From Diadema setosum (Eukaryota > Echinodermata > Echinoidea > Diadematoida > Diadematidae), in contig NC_092695.1 of assembly GCF_964275005.1 (NCBI RefSeq), forward strand, positions 8,275,832 through 8,339,831: DNA of 64,000 nt, given 5' to 3'. The notes beneath the pieces are model-generated. The model searched no databases, had not been told where the DNA came from, and saw only the letters and a program-made list of their open reading frames with translations. The translations under genes and the position numbers were made by a program. Below are positions 25,136-36,899 of the stretch, piece by piece (the stretch's first letter is position 1; the number at the start of each line of letters is the position of its first letter).

Positions 25136-25539
25136 GTGCCCACCTGCGCTGAATCTATCCTTCCTCGTGGGTTCAAGCACATACTTTGGCTGGAAAACCA
25201 AAGTTTATTTCTTTATAAATAGAGAGTTTCATATTAAAGTGTTTAGCCACAACGTCATAATGAAAATAGCAACAAATCAGCGCTCAATAAATGTGATGGA
25301 CAATGGCTCAACAACACTGTGGGAGTGATGAAAATTAGGTAATCTTTGAATAATTACAAAAGTGTTCAGGGGAACTTAAAACTTTCTTCTTTCAATTCAA
25401 ATCAATGCGGATCTGGCATTACTTCTTTTTTTCATCATCAACCAGACATAATATACAGAAAACAAGCCAAAGATGAACAATAAATAAATTGAAACTGGAC
25501 GTGTATAAAAACTTGAAATATTGTTTAAATGTTCACGTA

Positions 25540-25960
25540 GCAATGCAAATGCAAAAGTGAGGCACACACATACATGATAGTACCTCTAAAGGTAACATTG
25601 CGGCATGAACTTTCCTTATTGTGTTATTTTCATTTAAAAATGCACACACACAAAAAAAAAAATTACAAGGAAACTTTACTACAACCAGGGCATGACAGAT
25701 ATGCTTCTTGTGTGCATGGATTTGTAGCTCAATATAAATGGAAAAGTGAGGCACACATAACATAACTCAATATCCATGAGTCAAACATTATGCATGATAG
25801 TATATATAGAAATATTGCAGCATTTTACCTGTGTTACTTTGATTTAAGAATTCACCGAAAATTAAGAAAACTTTGCTGCACATCAGGGCAAGTCAGATAT
25901 GCTTCTTGTGTGCATGAGTTTGTGGCACAATGTCGGAAAATCTTACTAGCATCATACACT
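25540..25960 (+). repeat. local duplication of ~200 bp
   Basis: CATGATAGTA...ATTGC(G/A)GCAT, and GATATGCTTCTTGTGTGCAT, each occur twice about 230 bases apart in the same order. Confidence 0.7.
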
Positions 25961-26170
25961 GACGTGTTCTTGAAGTTCGTGGCTAATGCCCAGAACGAAG
26001 CCCTCACTTGGGATTGTAGTAGTACATGAATATGCCGCCACAAAATCAAAGAATGCTTCAAGCACCCAAGCATATTTGACAATGAAGACACAGTGGGCTT
26101 TAAAGAGTCTGTCAAATTCTTGCTTCTGGTCATCTCCAGCCTGGACTTAGTATGGTCTCGTCCAGGATGA
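25790..26170 (+). pseudogene. interrupted coding-like segment in the transposon
   Basis: One plus-strand frame reads VRYASCVHEFVAQCRK...NAQNEALTWDCSS, a stop at 26027-26029, then RHKIKECFKHPSIF and SVKFLLLVISSLDLVW to a second stop. The part RYASCVH(E/G)FVAQ also occurs at about 25698-25735, so the segment is a partial duplication. No family was recognised. Confidence 0.25.
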
Positions 26171-26344
26171 GAAAATACTGGATGTACGTCTAGTCACTCC
26201 CTTATCTGACTAAGCAGGGCTGGCTGAAGGTGGCATCTTTAGCATCACTGAACTTCGCGCTTCTCGCTCGTGATGTATACGTTTCGCGCGGATCAACTTG
26301 GGGTTTCCCGTTTGCTAGGGCTTTCAGGTGGGAGAATCTCCAGA

Positions 26345-27827
26345 TCACAAGATGCTTGGGGCTGGGGTTGGAGTCTCTGCATCAGCAATGCCATGAACAT
26401 TGGTTCCTACCTGAAAAGATATTAAACATGTATAGCACTACTGATATTTCGAACTAAATTTCACTTGAATCGTTTGAGCAAATGACAAAGACTACAATTA
26501 TTATCAAATAAACTTTGCATTACATAGAGGGAAGTTAAGTTCTCAGTGAGAGGGCACTCTGGAGGGAAAAAAAATATTAAAATATAATTTTACATATTGA
26601 TCTTAAATACAATATTCATCACATAACTTTTAGTTTGTGATGTACAAGTAAATATTTCTGATATATTTCAGAACATATTATTTTAAAACATTTTGTCTCA
26701 TCTGGTAAACCTCAAAGCCTTGAAAAAAATTCCCAGAAATCAGATTACTTTTTGCCATCATCGGGGTGGGGCCTACTTGATATTTACATGTTCCAGACTC
26801 ATAAGATATTTGATATACATATTATTACAAATCAATAGAAGTCAGCATGCATTTCTAATCCGTAATTTAATGAATTTAAAAGAAAACTGTCAAAACACGG
26901 TAGATACCCCTACACAATACTCATTGCTGAATGTTCTAAAGTTTGTTTGAGAAGAATCGCTTCAAAAACACTGATATATCAGAGAAGAAAACTTTGCATT
27001 TCTCACGACAGCATGAGAAATTCAGATTTTTAAATTCCACCTGTTACTGAGTACTTGCAGATTCTACACGAGTCTTGCTTTGTAAGATACGAAGCTAAAA
27101 TATTCTTCTCTAAACATGAGCTGGTACTTAAAAGCCCAATGAAACATGCATATTGATAATTCTCAAAATTGGAAGCTCAATGATTTGATCATAAACTGAT
27201 TTCAAGTCTATAAACATTAAGCATATACTGTACTTACAGGCACATAGTCATTCTGCACCAGGTACTGCTGGGCATCCCTCGGGAGCATGAGAGGTCCTCT
27301 CCCTTTCTTGTACATGGGGATGTTGGGTCTGTGAAGCATCGCTGCAAGTAGTGACATTCCACAAAATTCCTATAGAATGGAACACAATACAAAATATTTT
27401 TTTTTTCAACTTTAAGTATTTCACACATTCTCTTTAACATATTAGATATGACGTATTGTATAAGCTCCGACAATCCCTAACATTCAGTTTTCGACTTATT
27501 ATCAATATCAGTCTATGAAGAGCAAACTCGTACACATTCACTTTCCTGAAAGGTGTAATAGCAATGAAGCATAAACAAATGAGTAAGTTTTACTCCTACA
27601 CTTTGGACAGAAATTGTTCCAGTAATTATAATCAATGCCACAAGATCTATGAGGATTGGCGGAAGGACTTACTGTCTCCATCCATGTCTTCACATCTTCT
27701 TACGATGTCTTGCAACTAAGGGTAGTTTCGCTTGGCAAGTGCAAGATTCTATTGACGTAAAATGGCCCCCATCTGTTCACCATCTCCTGCACTTTTCTCG
27801 GTACAACTGGGCAAAGTCCGCATTGAT
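26345..27827 (-). CDS. small spliced gene of unknown function inside an 8.5-kb transposon
   Basis: Three exons with consensus borders lie on the minus strand: 27673-27827 (acceptor TTTTCAG, donor ACA|GTAAGT), 27238-27369 (acceptor TCTATAG, donor CCT|GTAAGT) and 26345-26410 (acceptor CTTTTCAG). The phases agree. From ATG at 27681 the join reads 68 codons, containing MYKKGRGPLMLPRDAQQYL and ending ADAETPTPAPSIL-stop. Upstream in the first exon the same frame has one TAA. The two other frames hold protein-like pieces (NADFAQLYREKC; LQDIVRRCEDMDGD), as if a longer coding region has decayed by frameshifts. A possible leader exon ends at 30335 (AAAG|GTGAGC). I do not recognise the product. It could be a microprotein or a pseudogene of a captured or element gene. 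Confidence 0.45.
27238..27369 (-). CDS. middle exon of the unknown spliced gene
   Basis: Exactly 44 open codons lie between good splice sites (EFCGMSLLAAMLHRPNIP...). It is the clearest coding-like segment in the 8.5-kb element, with GC content above its surroundings. Confidence 0.5.
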
Positions 27828-29072
27828 CTGAAAATAAACACAAAAACTGTGAAATATCAGTGATAAGGAAGTGGAAAATGAAAAACAGAAACGCTTGACA
27901 AAAAAAAAAAGGAAGAAAACAAATATGCTTCGGGGGTATAAACGGTCGCCATAGCCACATTTTTAGATTTTTATGTAATTAATTATTTCTTATTGGTCTC
28001 GAGGGTTGTATTTCATGCTGGAGGAAAAAATGAGACCGATATCTCTGATTTTTGTTTCAGATGTTATCGTTAAAATCAATTTTTAGAAATACCAGGGATG
28101 TCTTGCATATCTAAACACCAAGAAGGGATAGTCCTGACAGAGTACTTCTTGGAGTACAAATTATACAAATAACAGGTAATTTGCATTCCCTTTATCTTAA
28201 AAAATATCAAAAGTAAAAAATAAAAAAAAAGGCCTCATATATTGTAAAACTTCACTACATTCTCTCACTGGTGTATGTGATGCTTAAAGCATACATCTCG
28301 GCCAGAAGTGTAGATCTGTAGAATTTTTAAGTCTAGATCCTTCTACTCAAACACAGATCACCACATTGATTATGCTACAAAGAGAAAGACTGGAGTAGAA
28401 TATCTTTATCCAGGTGCGAAATCTTGTTCCATTGCACGAGTTAATCCCATACATTATTTGTTTCATACAACGCCTTCAACAACAACACTAAGAGACGTAC
28501 TAGTTCAAGAAAGAGTCTTGAATTCAGTGCAGAAATGGCAACCATAAGGCCTAGGTGTCCAGGCCTACTACTGAGTGGTAGTAATAATAGTAGAAGTATT
28601 TTCATGGAATGCAAATCAGTAGCACAATCACATGTACGCAGCCGAGTGCAAGTAGCATTGAAGTTGATTATTCCAGTAAAATGAGTGACATGATGCACGC
28701 TTGATAGTAAGAGTGTTGAGTGCACACGCCAAAGGTAATTGTTTATTGTGACATCAGACTCAGTAGACCTAGTCATGCAATGGAACAGAAACTGTTTATT
28801 AATTGTAGACCCCCTATTTTAATATGGGAGTCAATGGAAATTGGTGATGTCAGCCAATATGGCCCATGCGATAGAAGTTTTTACAGTTCAGAGCTTGACG
28901 CCACTGCACTGGCATTGCAACATTGGCGCCCTAAACCCTGGGGCGCTCATCACATAGCCTCAGGGGGCTTCGTGTTTGGGCTGGTCGCAGTTCTATTTTA
29001 TTAGTGCCCATAGGGTCTACGTACTATTGGTGGCCTATAAACACAACATTAAAAATAAAACCCATCTAACAG

Positions 29073-29771
29073 CATATGTGACAGTGCACCTCAAAACAAA
29101 CAAAAAGTCGCCAGACATGAATTTTTAGTTAAGACCATATTCTGAAAGAGCAGACTTTAAGCTTTAAAATGATGCATAACTCAAATCAAATGGACTCTCC
29201 TAACCTATCTAAATATTGGAAAGAAAGCACAACCTCAGAAAAAGTGTGAACTGAGAAAAGAGGCTCTGAAGTACAGTGTCTATTCAAGCGTTTAATCTTT
29301 ACCAAACCGTGCTGGCTGTGCGATGAATGGGACAAAAAACAGGAAGTAAACCACTGGAGTAACAACAATGAAGGGATTATCAGATTAAACTGAAAATAAG
29401 CATGTCTCATTAACACATTCTGTCCATAATTAATGCCAACTTTCAAAGCAGTAGCACTATCCTTGCAAAAGTTATTAGAGTTGAAAGTGAAGAGTGTGGA
29501 CAAGGTTTTTCAGAAATGAAAAAGGGATTCTGAAGACACACCTAATCACACTATTCTATCAAAAATGTTCGAGATAAACTGCTAAAAAAACACACTTTCC
29601 TGCCCGTTTTATGATACCAAATTTTAGCATAATGTAAAAGAAGACCTGCTCTTTCAGAAAATATGAAAAAGTCAATTTTGGCTAGGTTGACCCATTTCAC
29701 TTGTTTTCAGTCCTCACGCAAAATCAGTGTGTGCGACTTTATGTTCGTTTTGAGGTGCACGGTCACATATG
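29073..29771. mobile_element. ~700-bp foldback element nested in the 8.48-kb element
   Basis: CATATGTGACAGTGCACCTC at the left mirrors GAGGTGCACGGTCACATATG at the right. The next bases (AAAGTCGC) and an inner GAAAGAGCAG/CTGCTCTTTC pair also mirror. No coding content. Confidence 0.8.
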
Positions 29772-30766
29772 CCCTACATTTTATCACAGCATAGGGCATG
29801 ATAAGGCCTAGAACTGTGCCTTTCTACGTAGAAATTGATAAATTAAACCTTACAAGAGTGTAGGAAGGGGTGAACTGACACTAACTTGTTACTGTTACTC
29901 AGTCAGTGTTAGACGACAGTTGAGTTAGGCCTACGCTACAGTAGCCTGTCGTTATGCCCATAGCTTTACCTTTCAGTCAAGACACCAACATCGTAAATCA
30001 TTTAGGTCTATAGGTAGAATGGGCGCTTTATAAGAGTCCCTGTTACACTTGTACTTGCAGTTTCACCGAGATAGAGCCCCCACAATACTAGTATAACGTT
30101 AGCCTACATGTAACTTGCTACAATGTTTGGATAGACACATAATGATTAGCCATGAACAGCTAACGTTAGCACTGGCGCTTTCAAAGGGATGGACAGCGCT
30201 GTATACAGCGGCAAGGCTCAAACTCGCCAAAAATGTAGGGCGGTTAGTGCACATCTTAACATCTTTTATCTTTGGTTACTGAGTCCCAGAGTTATCAAAC
30301 ACATTCTTAAGCATTCATACAGTAATATGCTCACCTTTAAGCAACTTGGTCAAGCTTCCGTCAGATCATGCCCTCAAAAAACTCCGGCCTGCATGACTTC
30401 TGCCTTCAAGACCAACTCAACTGTTCGAGTCAATAGCGTTTGTTTGCAAATGGTCGATGGTATAGTAGACGTCGACTGTGCACTGAATGTACAATATGTG
30501 TGTGTATGACTACGCTATCGCTAGCATCGCATGAAGCAAAGTGACGGCCAGCGCCAATTCCGGTTTTAGGCGGTTCAAGATAGCGCATGACGTCATTTAC
30601 AAGTCATCTGATTGGCTGAAAGTTTAAGTCCTTGTTAGATTTAGATTGCGAACAGCTTCGACACTCAACTTTTAATCGAAGCCACCTAAAAATAAGTCTT
30701 AAAGACTTAAAATATTTTAAGTCGTAAGAAAGATTTAAAATTTAAGTCCTAGAAATTAAGAGAGTA

Positions 30767-31400
30767 TGATGCACGGGCCAAAAGGGTTTGAAAATGTGTC
30801 CTGTATTTTTCACCCAATAATCACTTCGCATTGCGTACATGCCTATACGTCACGGCCGAATTCACGATCCTTTTAGCGCCTATTTCTACGTCAAATATCA
30901 GCGGGATTGCGATATGTCATTAATTATTTCGGCTGAAATCTTTTGTGATACATTCACCAGAAGGGTTGAAAATGCGTTCTTTATTTTTCTCCCGATAATT
31001 TCTTCGCATTTGTGCATGCGTTTTCAAAATGTTTGCGCCTTTTTGCGCCTAAGTTATTTCCTCAAATTTCAACGGGATTGCGTTGATTTCATGAATTGTT
31101 ATTCGGCTGTAATCTTTTATGATGCACTCACCAAAATGTGTCCCTTATTTTTTTTTTCCTCCTCTATAATCTCTTCGCATTTCGTACATAAGCTTTTGAA
31201 AGATACGACGCGGCCGGTCGAATTCATGATCCTTTTTGGGACGATTTCTACCTCAAATATGTAAGCGGGACTGCCATGATTTCATGATTTTTTTCCCTCC
31301 CTAGTATTAGCTATTCACATTTTGTGCATGCGTTCTTAAAAAGTACACGGAAGAGCCGATTTCGTGATCCTTTTTGCGCCTATCTTCATTATGAGACCAT
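30767..31400 (+). repeat. ~190-bp tandem array, right part
   Basis: The array seen at 19440-22286 resumes with TGATGCACGGGCCAAAAGGG and three to four more diverging monomers. It restores the unit broken at 22286. Confidence 0.9.
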
Positions 31401-32937
31401 TCTGAGCGAATGAAAATATTCATTTGTGAAATGACTGTGTAAAATGAAAATGAACGCAATCAGATCCATTTACTCTATCGCTGAATATCGAATGTGTTTT
31501 TACTTTTTCTAAAAATCGACACAAATAAATTAGTTCTAACATAACTGCCACGCTGCTGCGAAGCCGGGATCGGATCGATCTTGCGTTAAAAAAATCATGA
31601 GTAATATGACCCAGAAATGCGTTGCTTCTTGTCTGGCATGACCGCCGATCGCAAGCAAACGAAAAGCAGTTACACTGTACATGCTCTGCATGTATTGCAT
31701 TGCATGGCAGTGCGTGAGCAGCGCCAAATGCGCAAGCGAGGGCGAATACTGGTCGACTGCTAGTGCTCAAAACTAATGTATGTTTACTGTACAAAGTGCA
31801 CCGGTAGACATAAACGAAAACTTGCGTAAAACTTGCTGAACAGTGCGATATCTTGCATTCTGTTTCTCCCTGATCGGGGCTGCTCTTTTTCTTTCTACTG
31901 ACCCCACCAATGTTTTTTTTTTTTTTTTTACTGGTCATGTCGGACCGGTAACTTGTGGATTTCCTGAAAAGTTACCGGTCCGACAGTGACTTTTACTGGT
32001 CTTTGACCGTCGGACCGGCGCCAGTGTGCAGCCCTGTATATTTGATTGTTGACATAGTAAGGTTAGAACATAGGGACACACATCTGCAATCATGTAATAT
32101 TTCTTATATTTTTATCATTTTAGGGGGGTTGCGTTGGTCTTTTTATATATTTGCAAAACAAACAAATATAAAACAAATTCACTCCTGCACCAGCTAGCTA
32201 CAGTTTGTGAGAAATTTCCAAACACTACCACCCACCATAGCAAGACAGGACATAACTATCTTATACTATGGTGATTTTTTTCTTTGTGTCCTATATTTTA
32301 TACTTAGTATTATACACTAGCGTAATGGACATGTCACCCTTGTAAAGTGAACCATATTTTCACTTCGTTGTTTCAAAATAAACAAATTAAAATAACTGCA
32401 CACTGCTACTACATTATGTTCAGGAACGAAACATCAAAAAGTCCTTTTGCAGGTTTCAGTGATGTAACAGCTTCTCTATAAGCACATAGAATACATAATG
32501 CCCAGAGTACCACAATGGCATACATGTACAACACAGTGTACAAGACCATGTCTCCATCTCTGCGGATGGGCAAAGAAAACTGAATGAACCAGATCTGTAT
32601 GAAATAAAAAGTTTGAATGCAACATCATTAAAATGCACTCATGATTGCATCAACTTTTTAGGCAATTAAACAGGACCACAAAACTGTCTGGTGCCATTTT
32701 CAAATTAGTGTTATCATTTGAAAGAAATATTATTTCATTTCTGCAAAGTTCTTTCATTTAGCATTAATGTCATCCTTAAAGAATCATCCCCTGTTTTCCA
32801 ATCTTGGATAGACTATTATAAAAACTTCCACTAGTAGCACTAGTACATTGTACTTTATCATTTTCAACAAAATGTTTTCTTTTCTTGGCTAGAAGTGAAT
32901 GATCAAGCCCCTTGTTTTCTGAGAATTTTCACAACAT

Positions 32938-33731
32938 GGTCAATTCCACGGAAAGGTTGCATTTTATGAAAATCAAACTATTGAGTATAGATGATTAATG
33001 AAGCTTAATTAGATGATCTGGTATTGTTTACTCAAAGCAGCCTTTCACAACGGATATTTTGATACCTCATTTGTGAACATCGGTGAACGTGGAGTGGAGT
33101 TATGTCCGAAAAACCTTCATTTTTCATGAAAATTGCCAATTTTTGCAGAATTTATGTATCATTTCTGATACACTATTATGACTATAAGAAGCTTGTGTAA
33201 TTCTCAGATGGCTTATTTTCTGAATGTTCTTTGGTCATAGATTGGTTTTATGATGTTCTAGAACTTGTTCCGGCATCAGTATTCTCTCAATTTCAAAATG
33301 TGGTAGTTAATAGCGTCCCATAAGTCACGTTTTTGTGTCCCATCAGTCACACTGGTTTTCCCTATCCTGCTACTGTACCAATGAGTAGATATTCATACCA
33401 CTTGGCTCAGGGTAAGCACCAACCCTTTGCTACATTCAGGAAAGAAAATATCTTTCCAGAGACTCTGTGTGTAAGAATATTTCAGAACTTACTTTCCCAT
33501 GTGAAAAACGGTGATCCTCAGATGTCCCATAAGTCACGACAGCAATTTTTCGTTGCTGTACGTAATGCAATGATACTTTTCAAACTAAGTATGGTGTTTT
33601 CATAAACTGTGATATGATGGATCTAACCATGAACTGAGAAAAATGCATTTGATGCAACTATTTTCTCAAAATACTGGTTTGAAATTGCCGAAAATTGTCA
33701 CTTTGTCCCATAAGTCACAATGGAATTGACC
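32938..33731. mobile_element. 794-bp GGTCAATTCC element with CATAAGTCAC motifs
   Basis: The inverted ends GGTCAATTCCA / TGGAATTGACC are flanked by the direct repeat ACAT (32934-32937 and 33732-33735). TGTCCCATAAGTCAC-like motifs recur at about 33315, 33338, 33520 and 33705. Its termini resemble those of the outer element at 18451-35424. Confidence 0.65.
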
Positions 33732-34989
33732 ACATACCATTTCCATGTAGAGTGGTCACTTGGGCAACAAAGTATTTCATGTTTTCTTCATGGCAAATTC
33801 AACTTGTACAAACTGTATAATCAACTTATTGCTTGCTTAGGCACTTCTTGAGGCTTGCCAGGCTGGTGTACCAGTTACATATTCTCATCAGCTTGTGAGC
33901 AGGACTTTTTAAAATACTGGATGCTCTCCCTACTAACTGGTTGCAACTGATTATACAGTGTACTTTCAGTGGATAAACATCTTCTCATAGCATCTCAAAA
34001 TTGTGCTTTTGTATGATGCTGTGTACTGTCATATATACCGGTATCTTGGCGTAGAGGTACATTTAGTTTAGTGGTATGATGAAATGGATAGGCAGCGTTT
34101 AGATTGACTTTCCGTGACCATAGAGCTACATGTACTTTAAACACGCTTAATATAGCCAACAATTCCATCCTCCGCACTCTTGGCATGTGATATCTCATTG
34201 ATATGCCACTGAAGGTGTGGATTTATAGATTCATAGAGATAAGAGAGGTACATGTATGGATACAGTACAAACTTCTTTCTTTTTTAATTTATGGGGCAAG
34301 ATCGTCATTGAAGACATTGATGCTGGTGACATTTGGATACTTTGTTGCTGTACATCTTGTATCATCAGTGATCATGCTCATTGGATTCACAAGGATCCAT
34401 TTGTGCAGGTGTTCCTGGCTGTTGTGTTGATTCCATGGTGGATATGTGTTAAATGTGGTCTACAATGTACTTATAATTGTAGAAAGTGCTAATTTTAAGT
34501 ATTAAAGGGAAGGCCGACAGTGAAAACTCCATTGTCTTGCCTTTAGGAGTCCATTGTCTAAATGCTGGAATGACAGCTGCTGTTTATCAGTCAGGATTAC
34601 AAGAGGTGGAAATAGATCAAACTGGTGTAACAGGGTAGCAAAATCATCTAAAATCAACAATCTTCCAGTGGCAGTCTGCTTGTTTTTGTTTTATTGAGTA
34701 ATGTGCAGACTTAATTATTTACTCAAGCATAGAAATGTCCTACTATCCCCAAGCAATTGAAACTAATCACCACCCTGTTTCACTGGGCCACAGTGTTATT
34801 TCTGCCACTTGTCTAATATGAGGTGTCATGTCCGTTACGCAAAGTATCATGTCCGTTACGCCATTTACAGGAAAACTAGAAGTGGTATAGAAAAATGGTT
34901 TCCACACATGCAAGGGGATTCAATCCTAGCATAGAAAATGAATTTGCAGCAACTTTACACTAATTTCCTCTTGGCTATGAAAACTTATA

Positions 34990-35032
34990 GTAAAAAAACT
35001 TATAGTAAAAAACTTATAGTAAAAAACATAAC
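34990..35032. repeat. short tandem repeat of AAACTTATAGTAAA
   Basis: Three consecutive copies of about 13-15 bases. Confidence 0.85.
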
Positions 35033-35659
35033 TGACATGACACTTCTAATGTTATAGAAGTCACACAACTTTGAGGATCAATGGGTCAAAAACTGATGAA
35101 TGCTGAGGAAGTTGGTTGTGATTTTCCATTATACACTGGACTACAATCTAAAAGCTGAACAAGGCCTCTAGGACATATCTGGCCTTCTTTAGAAACAGGA
35201 ACACTAAACTCTTAAAAAATAGCCAAAGTTTTGTGTCATTGCAACACATCATACAGTATTTTCATTGAATGAAAAAAATACAAAATTTTGTCGTGACAAA
35301 GACACTCTATGCGACTAATGGAAAATGAAAATATATATTACTTTTTTAGAATATTTGAGAACTGAAGTGAAACTCAAAAACTTCATTTTTTCACTAAAGT
35401 GAACATTTCTCATGGAATTGCCCATGTATGTACAATCAATTTTGTTAGGATGATATGTGTTTGTAGAGTATGCGCTAGAGTGTTTTTATCCATGGGAGGG
35501 AACAGATGCCATGACGCAAATCTCTCGTTTGAAGAGGCTACACCCCAGTAAATAATGCCAGTGCATATCTTGGCAATCAATGACTTAAAGTCAAAGATAT
35601 AAAACACCTGTTTCTTGACCCTGGCCTAATCTAAGCATCAGTCATCGCCACAGCGCCAC

Positions 35660-35902
35660 AGGAGAGGGGGGGGGGGGGCACCGCGAGAGGAGGAGATTGT
35701 TTTGGTTTTGGCATGGGCCATGTAGCTCCATGGTGCGTGTGTGTGTGTGTACGTGTGTGTGTGTGTGAGTGTAGACATTCAGCGTATGCAGACAGAGCAT
35801 GCCTGTACTGTAGTGACCGGAACTATTGTCATTCCATTTTGCTCTCACCTTCTCCCTCCCCCATCTCTCCCCCCTCTCCCTCCCTCTCTCCCCTCGCTCT
35901 CC

Positions 35903-35935
<33 letters not shown>

Positions 35936-35955
35936 CCTCTCTCTCTCTTTCAATG
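35660..35955. repeat. low-complexity cluster (G11, GT, CT tracts)
   Basis: A G-run at about 35667, (GT)n at 35739-35770 and a long pyrimidine tract from 35845 to 35950 ending in (CT)n. Open frames here are artefacts of the repeats. Confidence 0.9.
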
Positions 35956-36899
35956 ATCCAGTCAGCAGGCTGATTGTAACCAGGGAGGTAGTCTCACCTC
36001 CCCGTTGTAACTCACTGCCAAATAGCACATTGTCAGCACCGGCAAACTGGCAATGCTCTCCTTCTTATTCCTGTATTTTCGTTATTTACGGGTCAATTTT
36101 TTTCGTTCGAAATGTAAAATGGATGACCATAGAATTTCTCAATAGAATATAAAATTGAAAACTTTAGAAAGGATAGAGAAAATTGAGTTCACTTTGAATG
36201 GTCTGCCACAGGCAGATATCCTTATCATGCTCTTACGTAATACGACAGCTGCTGGAGTCATCAAACCCTGGCTTGGCCTCCAGGTTTGTCACGCCTGAGC
36301 AGAAAGTTTATTTGCAATGGACAAGTACTTCGACTCCCAACTCCCAAACGACAAATATACGCACCCCACTTTGGGTAACTGGGGTTGGGGACTCGCCTCA
36401 AACGAGGGATTGACGGCATGCTCTCTCCACATCTCTCTATTTCACCACAATAGTCTTACATTCAAAGTTTAGGCAAGTTTGCCCTCTTCCCCTCTCCCTG
36501 TGGCGAATGAAAGTCATTTCTTATTTTTATTGTAGTGAACTACCACGTATCTTCGGGTTTTCTCATTTCCCCTCTTCCCTTGATGGAGGTCGTAAGGTCA
36601 AACTTATTTCTACTCGGCTGCCTTTTTTTCTCTTTTTCTTTTTTATTTTCTCGCAATATTTATTTTTGTTGCTTGTGTTATTTGTATACCATAATTAATA
36701 ATGATTGTATGCCAATAGTTGAAATCAATAAAACATATAAATAAAAAAAAAAAAAATCCAATTTTCAACATCCGCAGATAGCACTAAGGTGGCAAAATGC
36801 TAACATTAATTACTTGAAGAAGAGTTTTATTTTTTGTACTATGTTTCTTTTTTTTTTCTAGTGAGTGTGTGTTTGCATTTTCAGGAGTAGTACATCTTA

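Larger units (their letters stand above)
22287..30764. mobile_element. 8.48-kb inverted-repeat element inserted at TA
   Basis: CTCTCTTAATTTCTAGGA at 22287 is mirrored by TCCTAGAAATTAAGAGAG ending at 30764, with TA on both sides. The empty site AATCTTTATGATGCACGGGC is known from neighbouring array units, which proves the borders. Subterminal AAGTCCTAGGATTTA-like motifs crowd the left 320 bases and the right 120. No transposase was recognised. The cargo is an X-box array, a small spliced gene and a foldback element. Confidence 0.9.
18917..32036. mobile_element. hAT-like element (13.1 kb including a nested insert; ~4.6 kb without)
   Basis: CAGGGCTGCACACT at 18917 and AGTGTGCAGCCCTG ending at 32036 are inverted termini of the CAGGG form common in hAT elements. 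The 7-base repeat TATATTT flanks both ends (8 with one mismatch). TCGGACCGGTAA-type motifs recur just inside both ends. No transposase reading frame was found, so it is non-autonomous. The interior is mostly the 190-bp tandem array. Confidence 0.75.
18451..35424. mobile_element. degenerate outer element with GTAACGGACATGACA motifs, split by nested insertions
   Basis: The left end TGGTCAATTTCA and right end TGGAATTGCCCA are roughly inverted. Copies of GCGTAACGGACATGACAC lie at about 18463, 18649, 18837 and 32320, with two inverted copies at 34824 and 34846. Removing 18917-32036 leaves about 3.85 kb. The borders are uncertain because the ends are short and diverged. Confidence 0.4.

Noticed and set aside
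19440..31400. CRISPR-like array (repeats with spacers)
   Set aside because: The units are contiguous diverged 190-bp monomers without unique spacers, in a eukaryotic intron or intergenic setting.
31420..31938. 172-codon minus-strand open frame near the right end of the hAT-like element
   Set aside because: It begins in a poly-A tract (poly-Lys) and runs through terminal-repeat DNA. No transposase-like motif and a Cys/Ser/His-rich composition suggest chance.
34500..34800. TTAA-flanked element starting TTAAAGGGAAGGCC
   Set aside because: A TTAAAGGG-type left end is visible but no convincing inverted right end was located.
35642..36152. Open frames rich in Arg/Glu or Ser/Leu/Pro
   Set aside because: They arise from the (CT)n and (GT)n tracts.
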